Shown in pieces: positions 1-9,742 of a stretch of DNA of 64,000 nt (position 1 is its first letter; each line of letters starts with the position of its first letter). The position numbers and the translations under genes are program-made. This DNA is from VAZQ01 sp963756715 (GTDB lineage Bacteria; Pseudomonadota; Alphaproteobacteria; Rhizobiales; Xanthobacteraceae): assembly GCA_963756715.1 (NCBI GenBank), contig CAVWOV010000002.1, forward strand, positions 1-64,000, read 5' to 3'. Below the pieces are notes generated by a model. The model saw only the letters and a list, made by a program, of their open reading frames with translations, ran no database searches and was not told the origin of the DNA.

Positions 1-1231
1 GCACTTTCAAGCCCGGCGCCAGGTCCGATCGCCGCGATTGCGGGCCGTCCACGGCTAACCAGCGCGCGTCCCGCGGCGCGCGCGCTTTCCGCGCTGACGG
101 AATCGATCTTCGTGACGATCTCGTCGAGCGGAACGGGACGGCGCTGGATAATCATCTGTCGCGCAAGCTGTTCCGCACGCGAGCCGGAACTCTCCAGTGA
201 CATCAAGAGTCCGGCCTTCATCTGCGCCTGCGCGCGCCTACCTCCGCTTCGGTAATGGTATCGGCTGCCCCGACGATCTCGTCGACCAGACCCGCATGAA
301 TTCGGGAAGGTCGGTAGCGTCGGTCCCGGCGTACAGCCCAAACATTCCGGTGTCGAAATACGGCATATGGAACGAGTAAATCGTATAACAGAGCCCGCGC
401 TGCTCGCGCACCTCCTGGAACAGCCGCGACGACATCCCGCCACCGAGCACATTCGCAAAGACATCGAGGCTCATCAGGTTTGGATCGCGATGCGGCAGGC
501 CCGGCATCGCCAGCGCGACGTGAACTTGTTCGAGATCGCGCGCTTCGATGTGCGAACCGCCGACGAACCGGGCGACTTCGGGCGCGGGCCGCGCCGGGAT
601 TCTGGAAGGCCGCAAACCGCTGCTCGACCTCACCGACCACGGCGCGATGGTCAACCGCCCCTGCCGCCGCCACGACCATATCGGGCGCCCGATAGTTGCG
701 CGTCAGATAGCCCGCGATACGCTTGCGATCAAACGACCGCACCGTCGTGGGCGTGCCGAGGATGGAACGCCCGACCGGCTGGTCGGGAAATGCCGTGGTC
801 TGCAAGCGGTCCCAGATCAGATCGTCTGGCGTATCTTCGGCAGCGCCGATTTCCTGGACGATGACGTTCTGCTCGCGCTGCAACTCCTCCGGATCGAACG
901 CCGGGTCCGACAGAATGTCCGAGAGCACGTCGAGCGCAAGCGGCACGTCGGCCTTGAGCACACGAGCATAGTAGGCGGTGGTCTCGACCGAAGTTCCGGC
1001 ATTGAGATCGCCGCCGACCGCCTCGATGTCCTCGGCGATCTGACGCGCCGTCCGCCGCGTGGTGCCCTTGAACGCCATATGTTCGAGCAGGTGCGAAATG
1101 CCGTGCTCGTCCGGCCGCTCGTCGCGGCTGCCGGAGCCGACCCAGACGCCGAGCGCGGCAGTCTGGAGATGCGGCATGGCGTCAGTCACAACCGTGAGAC
1201 CGCTGGGCAGACGCGTGACTTCAACGCTCAT
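1..1231 (-). CDS. M16 family zinc peptidase (processing-peptidase-like), frameshifted, 3' end cut by window edge
   Basis: Zinc metalloprotease of the pitrilysin / mitochondrial processing peptidase family. The N-terminus shows the inverted zinc motif HLLEH followed by MAFKGT at about residue 47, in the usual context (VWVGSGSRDE before it). The first ~200 residues are in one frame. The C-terminal half (HIEARDLEQVHVALAMPGLPHRD) continues in a second frame from about position 600, returns to the first near 290 (LVDEIVGAADTITEAEV), then moves to a third near 240 (MKAGLLMSLESSGSRAEQ) and is open to the window edge. Three frame changes within conserved sequence suggest sequencing error or decay. 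The start ATG overlaps the thrC stop (ATGA), so the two are probably co-transcribed and translationally coupled. Confidence 0.85.
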
Positions 1232-2643
1232 ACAACAACTCCTTCGCGCGCGGCGCGGCTCGTCGACAGGATATGGCGTTCGACCGCCATCTGATCAACC
1301 GGCAGCGCGGTGATGCGCTCCGGCCGCCGTTCGAGATCGGAAAGCCATTCGGGCAAGCCCGGCCGCTGACCACAAGCCGCCTCGACCGCGTCGGGAAACT
1401 TGGCGGCGTGCGCGGTACCAAGCACGATCATCGGGATCGACGGGTCGCGGGTTTCTTTCTCGGCGACCGCTACGCCGACCGCGGTATGTGGATCGATGAA
1501 GTGACCGGTTTCGCGCAGCATAGTGCGCATGGCCGCCGCCGTTTCGTCCGCGTCGGCACGATCGGCCGAAAAGGTCGCCCGCATGCTTGCGAGTGCCGGC
1601 GCCGACAGCACGAACCGGCGAGACTGAGCGAGCGAGGCCATCAGCGCGCGCACCGCCTGACCGTCGCGGCCATAGACCTCGAACAAGAGGCGCTCGAAGT
1701 TCGACGCCACCTGGATATCCATCGAGGGCGAGGACGTCGGCACGACCGCTTGCAGGTCGTATGTGCCGGTCGCGATCGTGCGCGCCAGGATGTCGTTGAC
1801 GTTGGTGGCAATCACCAGCCGGTCGACCGGCAGACCCATGCGCAGCGCGACGTATCCGGCATAGACGTCGCCGAAATTGCCGGTCGGCACCGTGAAGGCG
1901 ATCTTCCGGTGCGGCGAACCGAGCACAACGGCCGCGGTGAAGTAGTAGACGACCTGCGCGACAATGCGCGCCCAGTTGATCGAATTGACGCCCGAGAGCC
2001 TCGTCCGATCGCGAAAGGCGTGGTGATTGAACATGCCTTTCACGATCGCCTGGCAGTCGTCGAAGGTCCCCTCGATCGCCAGCGCATGCACATTGTCATC
2101 ATTGGCCGTCGTCATCATCCGCCGCTGTACGTCGGAGATGCGGCCCTGCGGAAACAGCACGAAGAGATCCGTCCGCGAGCGTCCGCGGAAGGCCTCAACG
2201 GCGGCTCCGCCGGTGTCGCCCGACGTCGCCACCACGATGGTGGTGCGTTCGCCACGCACCGTCAGCACATGGTCCATCAGCCGGCCAAGGAGCTGCATCG
2301 CCAGATCTTTGAATGCCAGCGTCGGACCGTGAAACAGCTCGAGCACGAAATCGTTCGTCCCGTATTGCATCAAGGGGGCAACCGCTGGATGGCGGAATTT
2401 GTCATAGGCCTCGCGCGCCATACGGGCGAGATCGCGATCGAGTATCTCCTCGCCGACAAAGGGCCGGAGCACCTCGACGGCGACTTCCGCGTAGGGCCGG
2501 CCGGCGAAGTCTGAAATCGTCTGCGCGTCGAATTGCGGCCAGTTCGCCGGCACATAGAGGCCGCCGTCGCGGGCAAGCCCGGCGAGCGTCACGTCCACGA
2601 ATCCGAGCGAGGGCGCCTCGCCCCTGGTGGAAACATAGCGCAC
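1228..2643 (-). CDS. thrC: threonine synthase
   Basis: PLP-dependent enzyme converting O-phospho-L-homoserine to threonine, the last step of threonine synthesis. The family start (VRYVSTRGEAPSLGF) is preserved, and the PLP lysine lies in HGPTLAFKDLAMQLLG at about residue 112. The phosphate-binding segment VVATSGDTGGAAVEAF and the core SGVNSINWARIVAQVVYYF are also present. The frame stays open up to a GTG at 2820 (530 aa), but the GTG at 2643 gives 471 aa, the normal family length. It has a GGAG about 12 bases upstream. It lies between SURF1 and the M16 protease, a common alphaproteobacterial order, and overlaps the M16 start by four bases. Confidence 0.95.
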   Translation of the reverse strand: MRYVSTRGEAPSLGFVDVTLAGLARDGGLYVPANWPQFDAQTISDFAGRPYAEVAVEVLRPFVGEEILDRDLARMAREAYDKFRHPAVAPLMQYGTNDFVLELFHGPTLAFKDLAMQLLGRLMDHVLTVRGERTTIVVATSGDTGGAAVEAFRGRSRTDLFVLFPQGRISDVQRRMMTTANDDNVHALAIEGTFDDCQAIVKGMFNHHAFRDRTRLSGVNSINWARIVAQVVYYFTAAVVLGSPHRKIAFTVPTGNFGDVYAGYVALRMGLPVDRLVIATNVNDILARTIATGTYDLQAVVPTSSPSMDIQVASNFERLLFEVYGRDGQAVRALMASLAQSRRFVLSAPALASMRATFSADRADADETAAAMRTMLRETGHFIDPHTAVGVAVAEKETRDPSIPMIVLGTAHAAKFPDAVEAACGQRPGLPEWLSDLERRPERITALPVDQMAVERHILSTSRAAREGVVV

Positions 2644-2816
2644 GACTGGTTCGCGCTCCGGCTGCGGCTTCACGACAGTCACGCCCGGCAGTTTTTGCCG
2701 AGCATGCCAGCCATCTAACCTATTGAAATCAATCATCTTACCAGCAGGCTTGAGGGCCGAGCCGGTGACCGGACGACCATAGTTGGAACGTACGTCCGGC
2801 ACAAGAAAGCTCACCG

Positions 2817-3578
2817 TCACTCCCCGGCGCCAGACCCGGTCCGCCGGCCGTACAGCCAGAACGCAAACATCACCACCACGACCACCGCGAGGGCGTACCA
2901 GGTCAGCGCATATTGCAGGTGCTCGTTGCGCAAGCTGACTTTAAGGACACCGGCCTGTGGCAATCCGCCCGGCGGTTGCGGGCTCTCCAGTTCGACGAAA
3001 AATGGCGCCACGCTGGGCCATCCCTTGGCGGCGGCAATCACCAAGGGATCGCGTACGAACCAGAGATTGTGCGCGGGGTCAGCTTTCGGCGCGAACCACG
3101 CCGCCGGCTCCGGCCACCGCAGCACGCCGATCATCTGCAACCGGCCCCCCATCGCGCCATCTGCACGACTCGCACGGGCCTGCCGCCCCTCCGGCACAAA
3201 ACCACGATTGACGACGAAGACCCCACCGCTCTCCAGGCGCACGGGTGCGAACACCCAATAGCCTGGGCCGGACACATCGGGGCGGAACGCAGAGCCGCTG
3301 GTGTAAACGAGCGCCTCCTCATCGGGGACGAATGCGGCCGAGAATTTGACCCGCAGGAATTCGTCGGTCGCTGGATTGAGCTCGGGCCAGCGATCTCGTG
3401 ACGGAAGATCAACCGGCGGCGCCGCAAGACGCAATTCGAGCGTGCTGATCAGCGCTTCCTTCCAGGCCTTGCGTTGAATTTGCCAGGTGCCGAGCCCGAT
3501 AAACGTCATCAAAGCCGCGGCCGCAAACAGAGCCGGCAATGCGAGAGAGGCTCGCAGGCGCGAGCGCGCAATGCTCAC
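2817..3578 (-). CDS. SURF1 family cytochrome c oxidase assembly protein
   Basis: Inner-membrane assembly factor for aa3-type oxidase, thought to help heme a insertion into subunit I. The 253-aa protein has the two-helix SURF1 layout: an N-terminal membrane segment (ALPALFAAAALMTFIGLGTWQ) ending in the family motif LGTWQIQRKAWKEAL, a periplasmic domain containing GYWVFAPVRLESGGVFVVNRGFVP, and a C-terminal helix (LTWYALAVVVVVMFAFWLYG) preceded by NEHLQYALTWY. Its start overlaps the DUF983 stop by four bases, as expected inside the oxidase operon. Confidence 0.93.
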   Translation of the reverse strand: MSIARSRLRASLALPALFAAAALMTFIGLGTWQIQRKAWKEALISTLELRLAAPPVDLPSRDRWPELNPATDEFLRVKFSAAFVPDEEALVYTSGSAFRPDVSGPGYWVFAPVRLESGGVFVVNRGFVPEGRQARASRADGAMGGRLQMIGVLRWPEPAAWFAPKADPAHNLWFVRDPLVIAAAKGWPSVAPFFVELESPQPPGGLPQAGVLKVSLRNEHLQYALTWYALAVVVVVMFAFWLYGRRTGSGAGE

Positions 3579-3958
3579 GGCTTATCGCCACCGGAGAACC
3601 GTACTTCTTCGGCCTTGTGGTGATACTGCAAAGCGACCAGGACGCCTTTCATCGGACGCAGCGGAGCAAGCGTCGTCAGCAGGATCAGCGGAATCCACAG
3701 AACAGCATGCACCCAGTATGGCGGCGCGTAGGCCATCTCGACCGCCAAGGCGGAGCCCGCGACAATGAAACCGGCAATGAACATGACGAAAAATGCCGGA
3801 CCGTCCGCGGTATCGATGAACGCGTAATCCAGCCCGCAGGCCTCGCAGCGCGGAGCGAGCGTGAGAAAGCCCTGAAACAACTTGCCCTTGCCGCAGCGCG
3901 GGCAGCGGCAACGCAGGCCCCTCAAGATCGTAGGAGTTAACGACGGGTCGTCCGTCAT
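3575..3958 (-). CDS. DUF983 family zinc-ribbon membrane protein
   Basis: Small oxidase-operon protein of DUF983; molecular role not established. An N-terminal zinc-ribbon-like pair of CxxC motifs (CRCPRCGKGKLF and CEACGLDY) is followed by two hydrophobic helices (GPAFFVMFIAGFIVAGSAL and HAVLWIPLILLTTLAPL). The frame is open further upstream to 4087, but that would overlap ctaE; the ATG at 3958 gives 127 aa, matching the family. It lies between ctaE and SURF1, so a part in oxidase biogenesis is likely by context only. Confidence 0.88.
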   Translation of the reverse strand: MTDDPSLTPTILRGLRCRCPRCGKGKLFQGFLTLAPRCEACGLDYAFIDTADGPAFFVMFIAGFIVAGSALAVEMAYAPPYWVHAVLWIPLILLTTLAPLRPMKGVLVALQYHHKAEEVRFSGGDKP

Positions 3959-4052
3959 GACATCATTCTTCAATGGCAGCCTCGATATAAGGTGCCGCGC
4001 CGAAAAGCAGAAGGGGCGGCAGCAGCCGCCCCTGACGCAAAGTATCCGGCGA

Positions 4053-4910
4053 TCAGTGCACGTATTCGTGCGGATGAGGACCGGCACCCCAGACGTAGAT
4101 GCAGGCGAACAGGAACAGCCACACCACGTCGACGAAGTGCCAGTACCAAGCCGCGAACTCGAAACCGAGATGCTGGGTCGGCGTAAAGTGACCCAGATAG
4201 GCGCGGATCAGACAGACGATGAGGAAGGTCGTCCCGATCAGAACATGGAAGCCGTGGAAACCGGTCGCCATGAAGAAGGTCGCGCCGTAGATGTTGCCGC
4301 TGAAGTGAAAGGCCGCATGCATGTACTCGAATGCCTGCACGCAGGTGAAGGTCGCGCCCAGCACGATGGTCAGGATCAGGCCCCACTTCAGCCCTTGGCG
4401 GTCGTTCTCCAGAAGCGCGTGATGGGCCCACGTCACCGTCGTGCCGGAGGTCAGCAGGATCAGCGTATTGAGCAATGGCAGATGCCAGGGATCGAATGTC
4501 TCGATGCCCTTTGGCGGCCAGACGCCCCCGACGAACTCGTCGCGCATCACCTGATGCACATCGGCCGGAAACAGCGCGACGTTGAAATAGGCCCAGAACC
4601 AGGCGACGAAGAACATCACCTCGGAGGCGATGAACAGGATCATCCCGTAACGGTGCGAAATCTGCACGACAAGGGAGTGGTGACCTTGATGTGTCGCCTC
4701 CTTGGCAACGTCGTACCACCAGCCGAACATGGTGTAGAGCAGGCCCAGCACACCGACGCCGAAGACGAATGGTGCGGCCGCGAACATGTGATGCATCCAG
4801 GCGATGAGACCAATCGCCATGATGAATGCCGAGGCCGAGCCGACCGCCGGCCACGGGCTCGGTTCGACGAGGTGGTAGTCATGATGCGGCTTGGCGTGGG
4901 CGTCGGCCAT
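4053..4910 (-). CDS. ctaE: cytochrome c oxidase subunit III
   Basis: Integral-membrane subunit III of the aa3-type terminal oxidase. From the ATG at 4910 the protein is 285 aa and begins MADAHAKPHHDYHLVEPSPWP, the usual alphaproteobacterial start. Seven predicted helices include the conserved FIASEVMFFVAWFWAYF and GFHGFHVLIGTTFLIVCLIR segments and the terminal WYWHFVDVVWLFLFACIYVWG. The frame extends to 4991 but that would overlap ctaG. It sits downstream of ctaG and upstream of DUF983. Confidence 0.96.
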   Translation of the reverse strand: MADAHAKPHHDYHLVEPSPWPAVGSASAFIMAIGLIAWMHHMFAAAPFVFGVGVLGLLYTMFGWWYDVAKEATHQGHHSLVVQISHRYGMILFIASEVMFFVAWFWAYFNVALFPADVHQVMRDEFVGGVWPPKGIETFDPWHLPLLNTLILLTSGTTVTWAHHALLENDRQGLKWGLILTIVLGATFTCVQAFEYMHAAFHFSGNIYGATFFMATGFHGFHVLIGTTFLIVCLIRAYLGHFTPTQHLGFEFAAWYWHFVDVVWLFLFACIYVWGAGPHPHEYVH

Positions 4911-4971
4911 CTTGCGTCTCTCCGTAATTCCGTCAGGTGTCGGCGCGTCCGCCGCCTTTGTATCGATTGTC

Positions 4972-5568
4972 TCAGCCGCGTCCCGGCGCACGAGTGCCTT
5001 CCGCGCGCGGTGGTTCCGGCCGCCGTACCGGGAACATGGTGTAGGACAGCGTGATCGTGTTGAGGCCGTCTTGCTCAGAGTCCTTCACCAGTTCGGGATC
5101 CACAAAGAAAACGACAGGCATTTCCCGCGTCTCGCCCGCCTTGAGACGCTGCTCGGTGAAGCAGAAGCAGTTGATCTTCGTAAAATACGCCCCCACCGTC
5201 GGCGGCGAAACATTATAGGACGCCTGACCGACCGTCTCTCGCGCAGATAGATTCGTCGCGAGATAGTTCACCGTAATGGTATCGCCTATGCGAACCTCAA
5301 TGGAGTTCGTCTCCGGCTCGAACCGCCAGGGCAATCCGCCCGACACGTTGGCATCGAATCGCACCACGACCTTGCGCGCCAATGCCTGCGCGGGTCCACT
5401 CGATGCGACTTGCGGCGTCCCGGCAAATCCGGTGGTGCGGCAGAACCAGTTATAGAACGGCACCGCGGCATAGGCCGCGCCAACCATCCCGCCGACCAGT
5501 ACGCCGCAAACCGCCGCAACAATCAGGTTGCGGCCATCGCGTAAGGGGCTCAGGGCGTTCTTCGGCAT
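4972..5568 (-). CDS. ctaG: cytochrome c oxidase copper-delivery assembly protein CtaG/Cox11
   Basis: Membrane-anchored copper chaperone that delivers copper to the CuB site of subunit I. The 198-aa protein has one N-terminal membrane helix (NLIVAAVCGVLVGGMVGAAYAAVPFYNWFC) and a periplasmic immunoglobulin-like domain with the family copper motif CFCF (KINCFCFTEQRLKAGE). The C-terminal VFFVDPELVKD and ITLSYTMF blocks are also present. It is flanked by coxF and ctaE in the oxidase operon. Confidence 0.96.
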   Translation of the reverse strand: MPKNALSPLRDGRNLIVAAVCGVLVGGMVGAAYAAVPFYNWFCRTTGFAGTPQVASSGPAQALARKVVVRFDANVSGGLPWRFEPETNSIEVRIGDTITVNYLATNLSARETVGQASYNVSPPTVGAYFTKINCFCFTEQRLKAGETREMPVVFFVDPELVKDSEQDGLNTITLSYTMFPVRRPEPPRAEGTRAPGRG

Positions 5569-5571
5569 CTG

Positions 5572-5736
5572 TCACAATGGGCGGTTGAGCACCGCCGGTC
5601 CCTTCACCAGCGTCACGATGTAGAACAGTAAGACCAGCGCACCCAACGCCAGCGCGATCGCGATCGATCGGGCGCGCCGGCTGCGTTTCTGCGCTTCCGT
5701 AAGGACGACGCCGGTTGGTTCGGGTTTCTCCGCCAT
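5572..5736 (-). CDS. CoxF-like small membrane protein (54 aa) of the cox operon
   Basis: A short gene between ctaB and ctaG, read directly from the sequence. The ATG at 5736 opens a 54-residue protein beginning MAEKPEPTGVVLTEAQKRSR, with a basic stretch and then one membrane helix (SIAIALALGALVLLFYIVTLV), ending KGPAVLNRPL. A small single-helix protein at this place is usual in rhizobial cox operons and is often called CoxF; its function is unknown, oxidase assembly being the contextual guess. It ends four bases before the ctaG start and begins ten bases after the ctaB stop. Confidence 0.8.
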   Translation of the reverse strand: MAEKPEPTGVVLTEAQKRSRRARSIAIALALGALVLLFYIVTLVKGPAVLNRPL

Positions 5737-5745
5737 GGCCTCACC

Positions 5746-6687
5746 TCACGCCCCCACCCCCAGGCCTGCCTCAGCCAGAAGCACGGCGAACAGGATGAAG
5801 AGATAGAGGATCGAAAAGGCGAAGAGCCGCTTAGCGGCGACGCCGGCACCATCGCCCTCGCGTTCCGTCCAGACGCGCCGCGCTAGTGCGACCATGACAG
5901 CACCCGCGATCAGCGCCGTCACGCCATAGACCGCTCCAGCATAGCCCAGGAACCACGGCGTCACACCCGTGACCATGAGCAAAACCGAATAGATCATGAT
6001 TTGCCGCCGCGTCTCACGCAGACCGGCCACCACCGGCAGCATCGGGATCCGGGCACGCGCATAATCGTCGACCCGCAGCAGCGACAGCGCCCAGAAATGC
6101 GGCGGCGTCCACACGAAGATGATGAGAAAGAGAATGAACGGCTCGAGCGAAAGGCCGCCCGTTACGGCGGCCCAGCCGATCATAGGCGGAAACGCCCCCG
6201 CCGCGCCGCCGATGACGATATTCTGCGGCGTCGAGCGCTTCAGCCACATCGTGTAGACGGCAACGTAGAAAAAAATGGTGAAGGCGAGCATCGCCGCCGC
6301 GAGCCAACCGACCAGAAGCCCCATCACGGTCACGGAACCGACCGCAAGCACGATACCGAAAGCAAACGCCTCGCCAGGCGCTATACGCCGGCGCGGGATC
6401 GGGCGGTCCGCCGTGCGCGACATGACGGCGTCGATATCGGCGTCGTACCACATGTTGAGCGCGCCCGCCGCACCAGCTCCGATCGCGATGCAGAGCAGCG
6501 CGGTGAAGCCGATGACCGGATGGACGTGATCCGGAGCCACCACCATGCCGACAAGCGCAGTGAACACGACGAGCGACATCACACGCGGCTTGAGCAACGC
6601 CAGATAATCACCGACGTCCGCTTCGCTCACGACCGCAGCGGAAAGCGGGCCGGCCGTCGGACGTTCAACTGCGGAAATATCGGTCAC
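5746..6687 (-). CDS. ctaB: protoheme IX farnesyltransferase (heme O synthase)
   Basis: Membrane prenyltransferase that adds a farnesyl group to heme b, making heme O, the precursor of heme A for the oxidase encoded alongside. The UbiA-superfamily motifs are visible: LNMWYDADIDAVMSRTADRP (first Asp-rich motif) and DDYARARIPMLPV (second). The ATG-less 5' end fixes the start: the frame extends into ctaD, but the GTG at 6687 (VTDISAVERPT) lies just after the ctaD stop and gives 313 aa, the family length. Confidence 0.95.
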   Translation of the reverse strand: MTDISAVERPTAGPLSAAVVSEADVGDYLALLKPRVMSLVVFTALVGMVVAPDHVHPVIGFTALLCIAIGAGAAGALNMWYDADIDAVMSRTADRPIPRRRIAPGEAFAFGIVLAVGSVTVMGLLVGWLAAAMLAFTIFFYVAVYTMWLKRSTPQNIVIGGAAGAFPPMIGWAAVTGGLSLEPFILFLIIFVWTPPHFWALSLLRVDDYARARIPMLPVVAGLRETRRQIMIYSVLLMVTGVTPWFLGYAGAVYGVTALIAGAVMVALARRVWTEREGDGAGVAAKRLFAFSILYLFILFAVLLAEAGLGVGA

Positions 6688-6697
6688 GGTGACGCGC

Positions 6698-8323
6698 CTA
6701 ACCCTTGATGAGCGGTAACTCGTTGTACTGATGGAAGGGCGGTGGCGAGGGCAGCGTCCATTCCAGCGTGGTTGCACCCGGGCCCCACGGATTGGCGCCA
6801 GCCGGCACCTTCCGCATGAACGCCTGCACCACGCCGTAGAAAAATACGAGCGCGCCGAGGGCCGAAACATACGACCCCATGGATGACACGAAATTCCATC
6901 CGGCGAAGGCATCCGGATAGTCAGCGACACGGCGCGGCATGCCGGCGAGCCCGAGGAAGTGCTGCGGGAAAAACAGGATATTGACGCCGACGAAGGTCAG
7001 CCAGAAATGCACCTTGCCGATTGTCTCGTTGTACATGTAGCCCGACATCTTCGGGAACCAGTAGTACCAGCCGGCGAAGATGGTGAATACCGCACCGAGG
7101 GACAGCACGTAGTGAAAGTGCGCCACGACGTAGTAGGTGTCCTGCAGCGAGCGATCGACGCCGGCATTCGCCAGCACCACGCCAGTGACACCGCCGACCG
7201 TAAACAGGAAGATGAATCCGATCGCCCATAACATTGGGACCTTGAACTCGATCGAGCCGCCCCACATGGTGGCGATCCAGGAGAATATCTTCACGCCGGT
7301 GGGCACCGCGATCACCATCGTGGCAACGACGAAATAGGCCTGTGCCGCGGTCGACATGCCGACCGTGTACATGTGGTGAGCCCACACGACGAAGCCGATG
7401 CCGCCGATCGCCACCATCGCGTACGCCATACCGAGATAGCCGAACACCGGCTTCTTCGAGAATGTGGCCACGATCTGGCTGACGATGCCGAAGCCCGGCA
7501 CGATCAGGATGTAGACTTCCGGGTGGCCAAAGAACCAGAACAGATGCTGGAACAGCACCGGATCGCCGCCACCGTCGGGCGAGAAGAACGTTGTGCCGAA
7601 ATTGCGGTCGGTCAGCAGCATCGTGATGGCGCCGGCGAGCACCGGAAGCGACAGCAGGAGCAGGAACACCGTCACCAACTGCGACCACACGAACAGCGGC
7701 ATTTTGTGCATCGTCATGCCGGGCGCGCGCATGTTGAAGATGGTGGTGATGAAGTTGATCGCGCCGAGAATTGACGAGGCGCCGGCGAGATGCAGCGACA
7801 GGATGGCGAAATCGACCGCGGGCCCGGGTTGGCCCGTCGTCGACAGCGGCGCATACATGGTCCAACCGCCGGCGACGCCGGGCGCGCCCCGCTCACCTTC
7901 GACAAACAGCGAAATAATCAGCAAGGTGAGCGACGCTGGCAGGAGCCAGAAGGAAATGTTGTTCATGCGTGGAAACGCCATGTCTGGCGCTCCGATCATC
8001 AGCGGAACCATCCAGTTGCCGAAGCCGCCGATCATCGCCGGCATCACCATGAAAAAGATCATGATCAAGCCATGCGCGGTCGTGAATACGTTGAATAAGT
8101 GCGCATCGTGGAAGAACTGCAGGCCGGGCTGCATTAGCTCGAGGCGCATGCCGATTGAGAGCACGCCGCCGAAGAGCCCACCAAACAGCGCGAACGCCAA
8201 GTACATCGTACCGATGTCCTTGTGATTCGTTGAATAGACGAAACGGCGCCAGCCGGTCGGATGGGCATGGCCATTGTCGTCGTGAGCGTGTTCCGCGCCG
8301 TGCGCTGTCACTGTCGTTGCCAT
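6698..8323 (-). CDS. ctaD: cytochrome c oxidase subunit I
   Basis: Catalytic heme-copper subunit of the aa3-type proton-pumping oxidase. The 541-aa protein shows the 12-helix pattern with FTTAHGLIMIFFMVMPAMIGG (helix II heme a ligand His), WFFGHPEVYILIVPGFGIV (CuB His and cross-linked Tyr), VWAHHMYTVGM (CuB His pair) and VAHFHYVLSLGAVF (heme ligands), so all metal ligands appear intact. The operon order ctaC-ctaD-ctaB is standard in alphaproteobacteria. Confidence 0.98.
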   Translation of the reverse strand: MATTVTAHGAEHAHDDNGHAHPTGWRRFVYSTNHKDIGTMYLAFALFGGLFGGVLSIGMRLELMQPGLQFFHDAHLFNVFTTAHGLIMIFFMVMPAMIGGFGNWMVPLMIGAPDMAFPRMNNISFWLLPASLTLLIISLFVEGERGAPGVAGGWTMYAPLSTTGQPGPAVDFAILSLHLAGASSILGAINFITTIFNMRAPGMTMHKMPLFVWSQLVTVFLLLLSLPVLAGAITMLLTDRNFGTTFFSPDGGGDPVLFQHLFWFFGHPEVYILIVPGFGIVSQIVATFSKKPVFGYLGMAYAMVAIGGIGFVVWAHHMYTVGMSTAAQAYFVVATMVIAVPTGVKIFSWIATMWGGSIEFKVPMLWAIGFIFLFTVGGVTGVVLANAGVDRSLQDTYYVVAHFHYVLSLGAVFTIFAGWYYWFPKMSGYMYNETIGKVHFWLTFVGVNILFFPQHFLGLAGMPRRVADYPDAFAGWNFVSSMGSYVSALGALVFFYGVVQAFMRKVPAGANPWGPGATTLEWTLPSPPPFHQYNELPLIKG

Positions 8324-8385
8324 CGCTTTACGTCCTTCGAACCATTCGTTGCCGTCCGCCCACCGTCACGGGCATCCTTACGGCC

Positions 8386-9297
8386 TTATCGATCTGCCAC
8401 CTTATTTGATCGATCTGCCACCTTTGCCGGCCCCTCGGCCGTCGCCACATTGGTTGGCGGAACCCCGTCGTCTTGGGCAAACTTCTTCTTCGCTTCCTCA
8501 ACCCAGGCGGCGAAGGCCTGCTCGCTCACCACCCGCACCGCGATCGGCATGAAGGCGTGATCCTTCCCGCAAAGCTCGGAGCACTGCCCATAATAGACGC
8601 CTTCGCGTGATGCCTTAAACCAAGTCTCGTTGAGGCGACCCGGAATAGCATCGATCTTGATGCCGAACGAGGGGACGGCGAACGAGTGGATCACGTCGGC
8701 CCCGGTGACCTGCACACGGACAATCTTGTTGACCGGCACTACCATCTCGTTATCGACGCCGAGCAGCCGGGGCGGCTCCGGCTGGACCTTCTTGCGGTCG
8801 GCCTCCTTCAGCATAAGCGAGTCGAATTCGAACTTGCCGCTGTCGGGATAGTTGAACGTCCAATACCACTGCTTTCCAGTGGCTTTGACTGTCAAATCGG
8901 CGGCCGGAACATTGAGTTGCAGGAACAAAAGCTTGAAAGACGGAACCGCGATCCCCGCCAGAATGGCGATCGGGATGATCGTCCACAGGATTTCGACCAG
9001 GGTATTGTGGGTGGTGCGAGAGGGCGTCGGGTTGGCGCTGGCATTGAAGCGAACGATGACGGTGACGAGCAGGATCAGCACAAACAACGTGATAGCGCCG
9101 ATTATCCACAGCAGGAATTCGTGAAATCCGATAATGTTTTCCATCACCGGAGTGGCGGATTGCTGGAGACCCAACTGCCATTCGGAGGGTTGACCGAGGC
9201 CGGCCAGCGCCACGCTCCCGCCTGCCAGGACTTCCCCGCCCACCAGGATGGCGAGGCCCGTGACCGCCAATACGGTCAATCTCTTCAACACCAGCAT
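8386..9297 (-). CDS. ctaC: cytochrome c oxidase subunit II
   Basis: Subunit II carries the CuA centre that accepts electrons from cytochrome c. The 303-aa protein has an N-terminal signal-like segment (LTVLAVTGLAILVGGEVLAGG), two membrane helices and a periplasmic cupredoxin domain. The CuA ligands are present in GQCSELCGKDHAFMPIAV (CxxxCxxxHxxM) with the upstream His in DVIHSFAVPSFG. The GKQWYWTFNYPD aromatic patch for cytochrome c docking is also kept. First gene of the minus-strand oxidase operon. Confidence 0.97.
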   Translation of the reverse strand: MLVLKRLTVLAVTGLAILVGGEVLAGGSVALAGLGQPSEWQLGLQQSATPVMENIIGFHEFLLWIIGAITLFVLILLVTVIVRFNASANPTPSRTTHNTLVEILWTIIPIAILAGIAVPSFKLLFLQLNVPAADLTVKATGKQWYWTFNYPDSGKFEFDSLMLKEADRKKVQPEPPRLLGVDNEMVVPVNKIVRVQVTGADVIHSFAVPSFGIKIDAIPGRLNETWFKASREGVYYGQCSELCGKDHAFMPIAVRVVSEQAFAAWVEEAKKKFAQDDGVPPTNVATAEGPAKVADRSNKVADR

Positions 9298-9662
9298 TGC
9301 CGGCTCCTTCAGCGAGATTGAGGCTCAGATGCACTTGCCACGCTCGCGCGCCTGCCGACCATGACAAACCGCAAACCCGGCCGCCGCCCCGCAGTTAGCT
9401 CAGCTTCGACCCTGGGCGGGTTGCTGACGGGCGCATGGCGGAACCTCAAGGGGGAATCCCAGCTTCTCAAACCATAATTCCAGCCCGCTCGCAATGCACC
9501 ATCGCATCTTCGGTGTGGCCAAAATTGCCTGACGGATCAGGGCAAAAGCTGGGGGATTGTTCCCTTATTCAGCCATAATGCCACGATTTAACTTATTCTT
9601 GATACGTCGGTTCGACCATCAGCCCCGACCGGGGAACAGTTGCGGCCGAAAGTCTCCAGGAC
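9298..9662 (-). promoter_or_regulatory. intergenic region upstream of the cox operon
   Basis: No convincing gene is seen here. As the non-coding stretch directly 5' of ctaC it must contain the operon promoter, but no clear -35/-10 pair or operator could be singled out by eye. Confidence 0.35.
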
Positions 9663-9670
9663 ATGGACCT

Positions 9671-9742
9671 GGGACTTGAATTTGGGGACCTGGATTTCGG
9701 GGACCTGATTTTGGGGACTTGGATTTCGGGACCTGGATTTGG
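9671..9742. repeat. minisatellite of about five 14-15 bp units
   Basis: Five imperfect tandem copies of a GGGGACCTGGATTTC-like unit, starting near 9671, 9684, 9699, 9713 and 9728. It lies just 5' of the ialB start. The plus frame through the repeat is open and continuous with ialB, so a longer in-frame start would translate it as a G-D-L rich stretch; that start is rejected because it would precede the signal peptide. Confidence 0.8.

Noticed and set aside
1273..2514. 413-residue plus-strand open frame opposite thrC
   Set aside because: Antisense shadow of threonine synthase.
2644..2820. Longer 530-residue start for thrC
   Set aside because: The extra 59 residues have no homology to the family; the GTG at 2643 gives the standard length and N-terminus.
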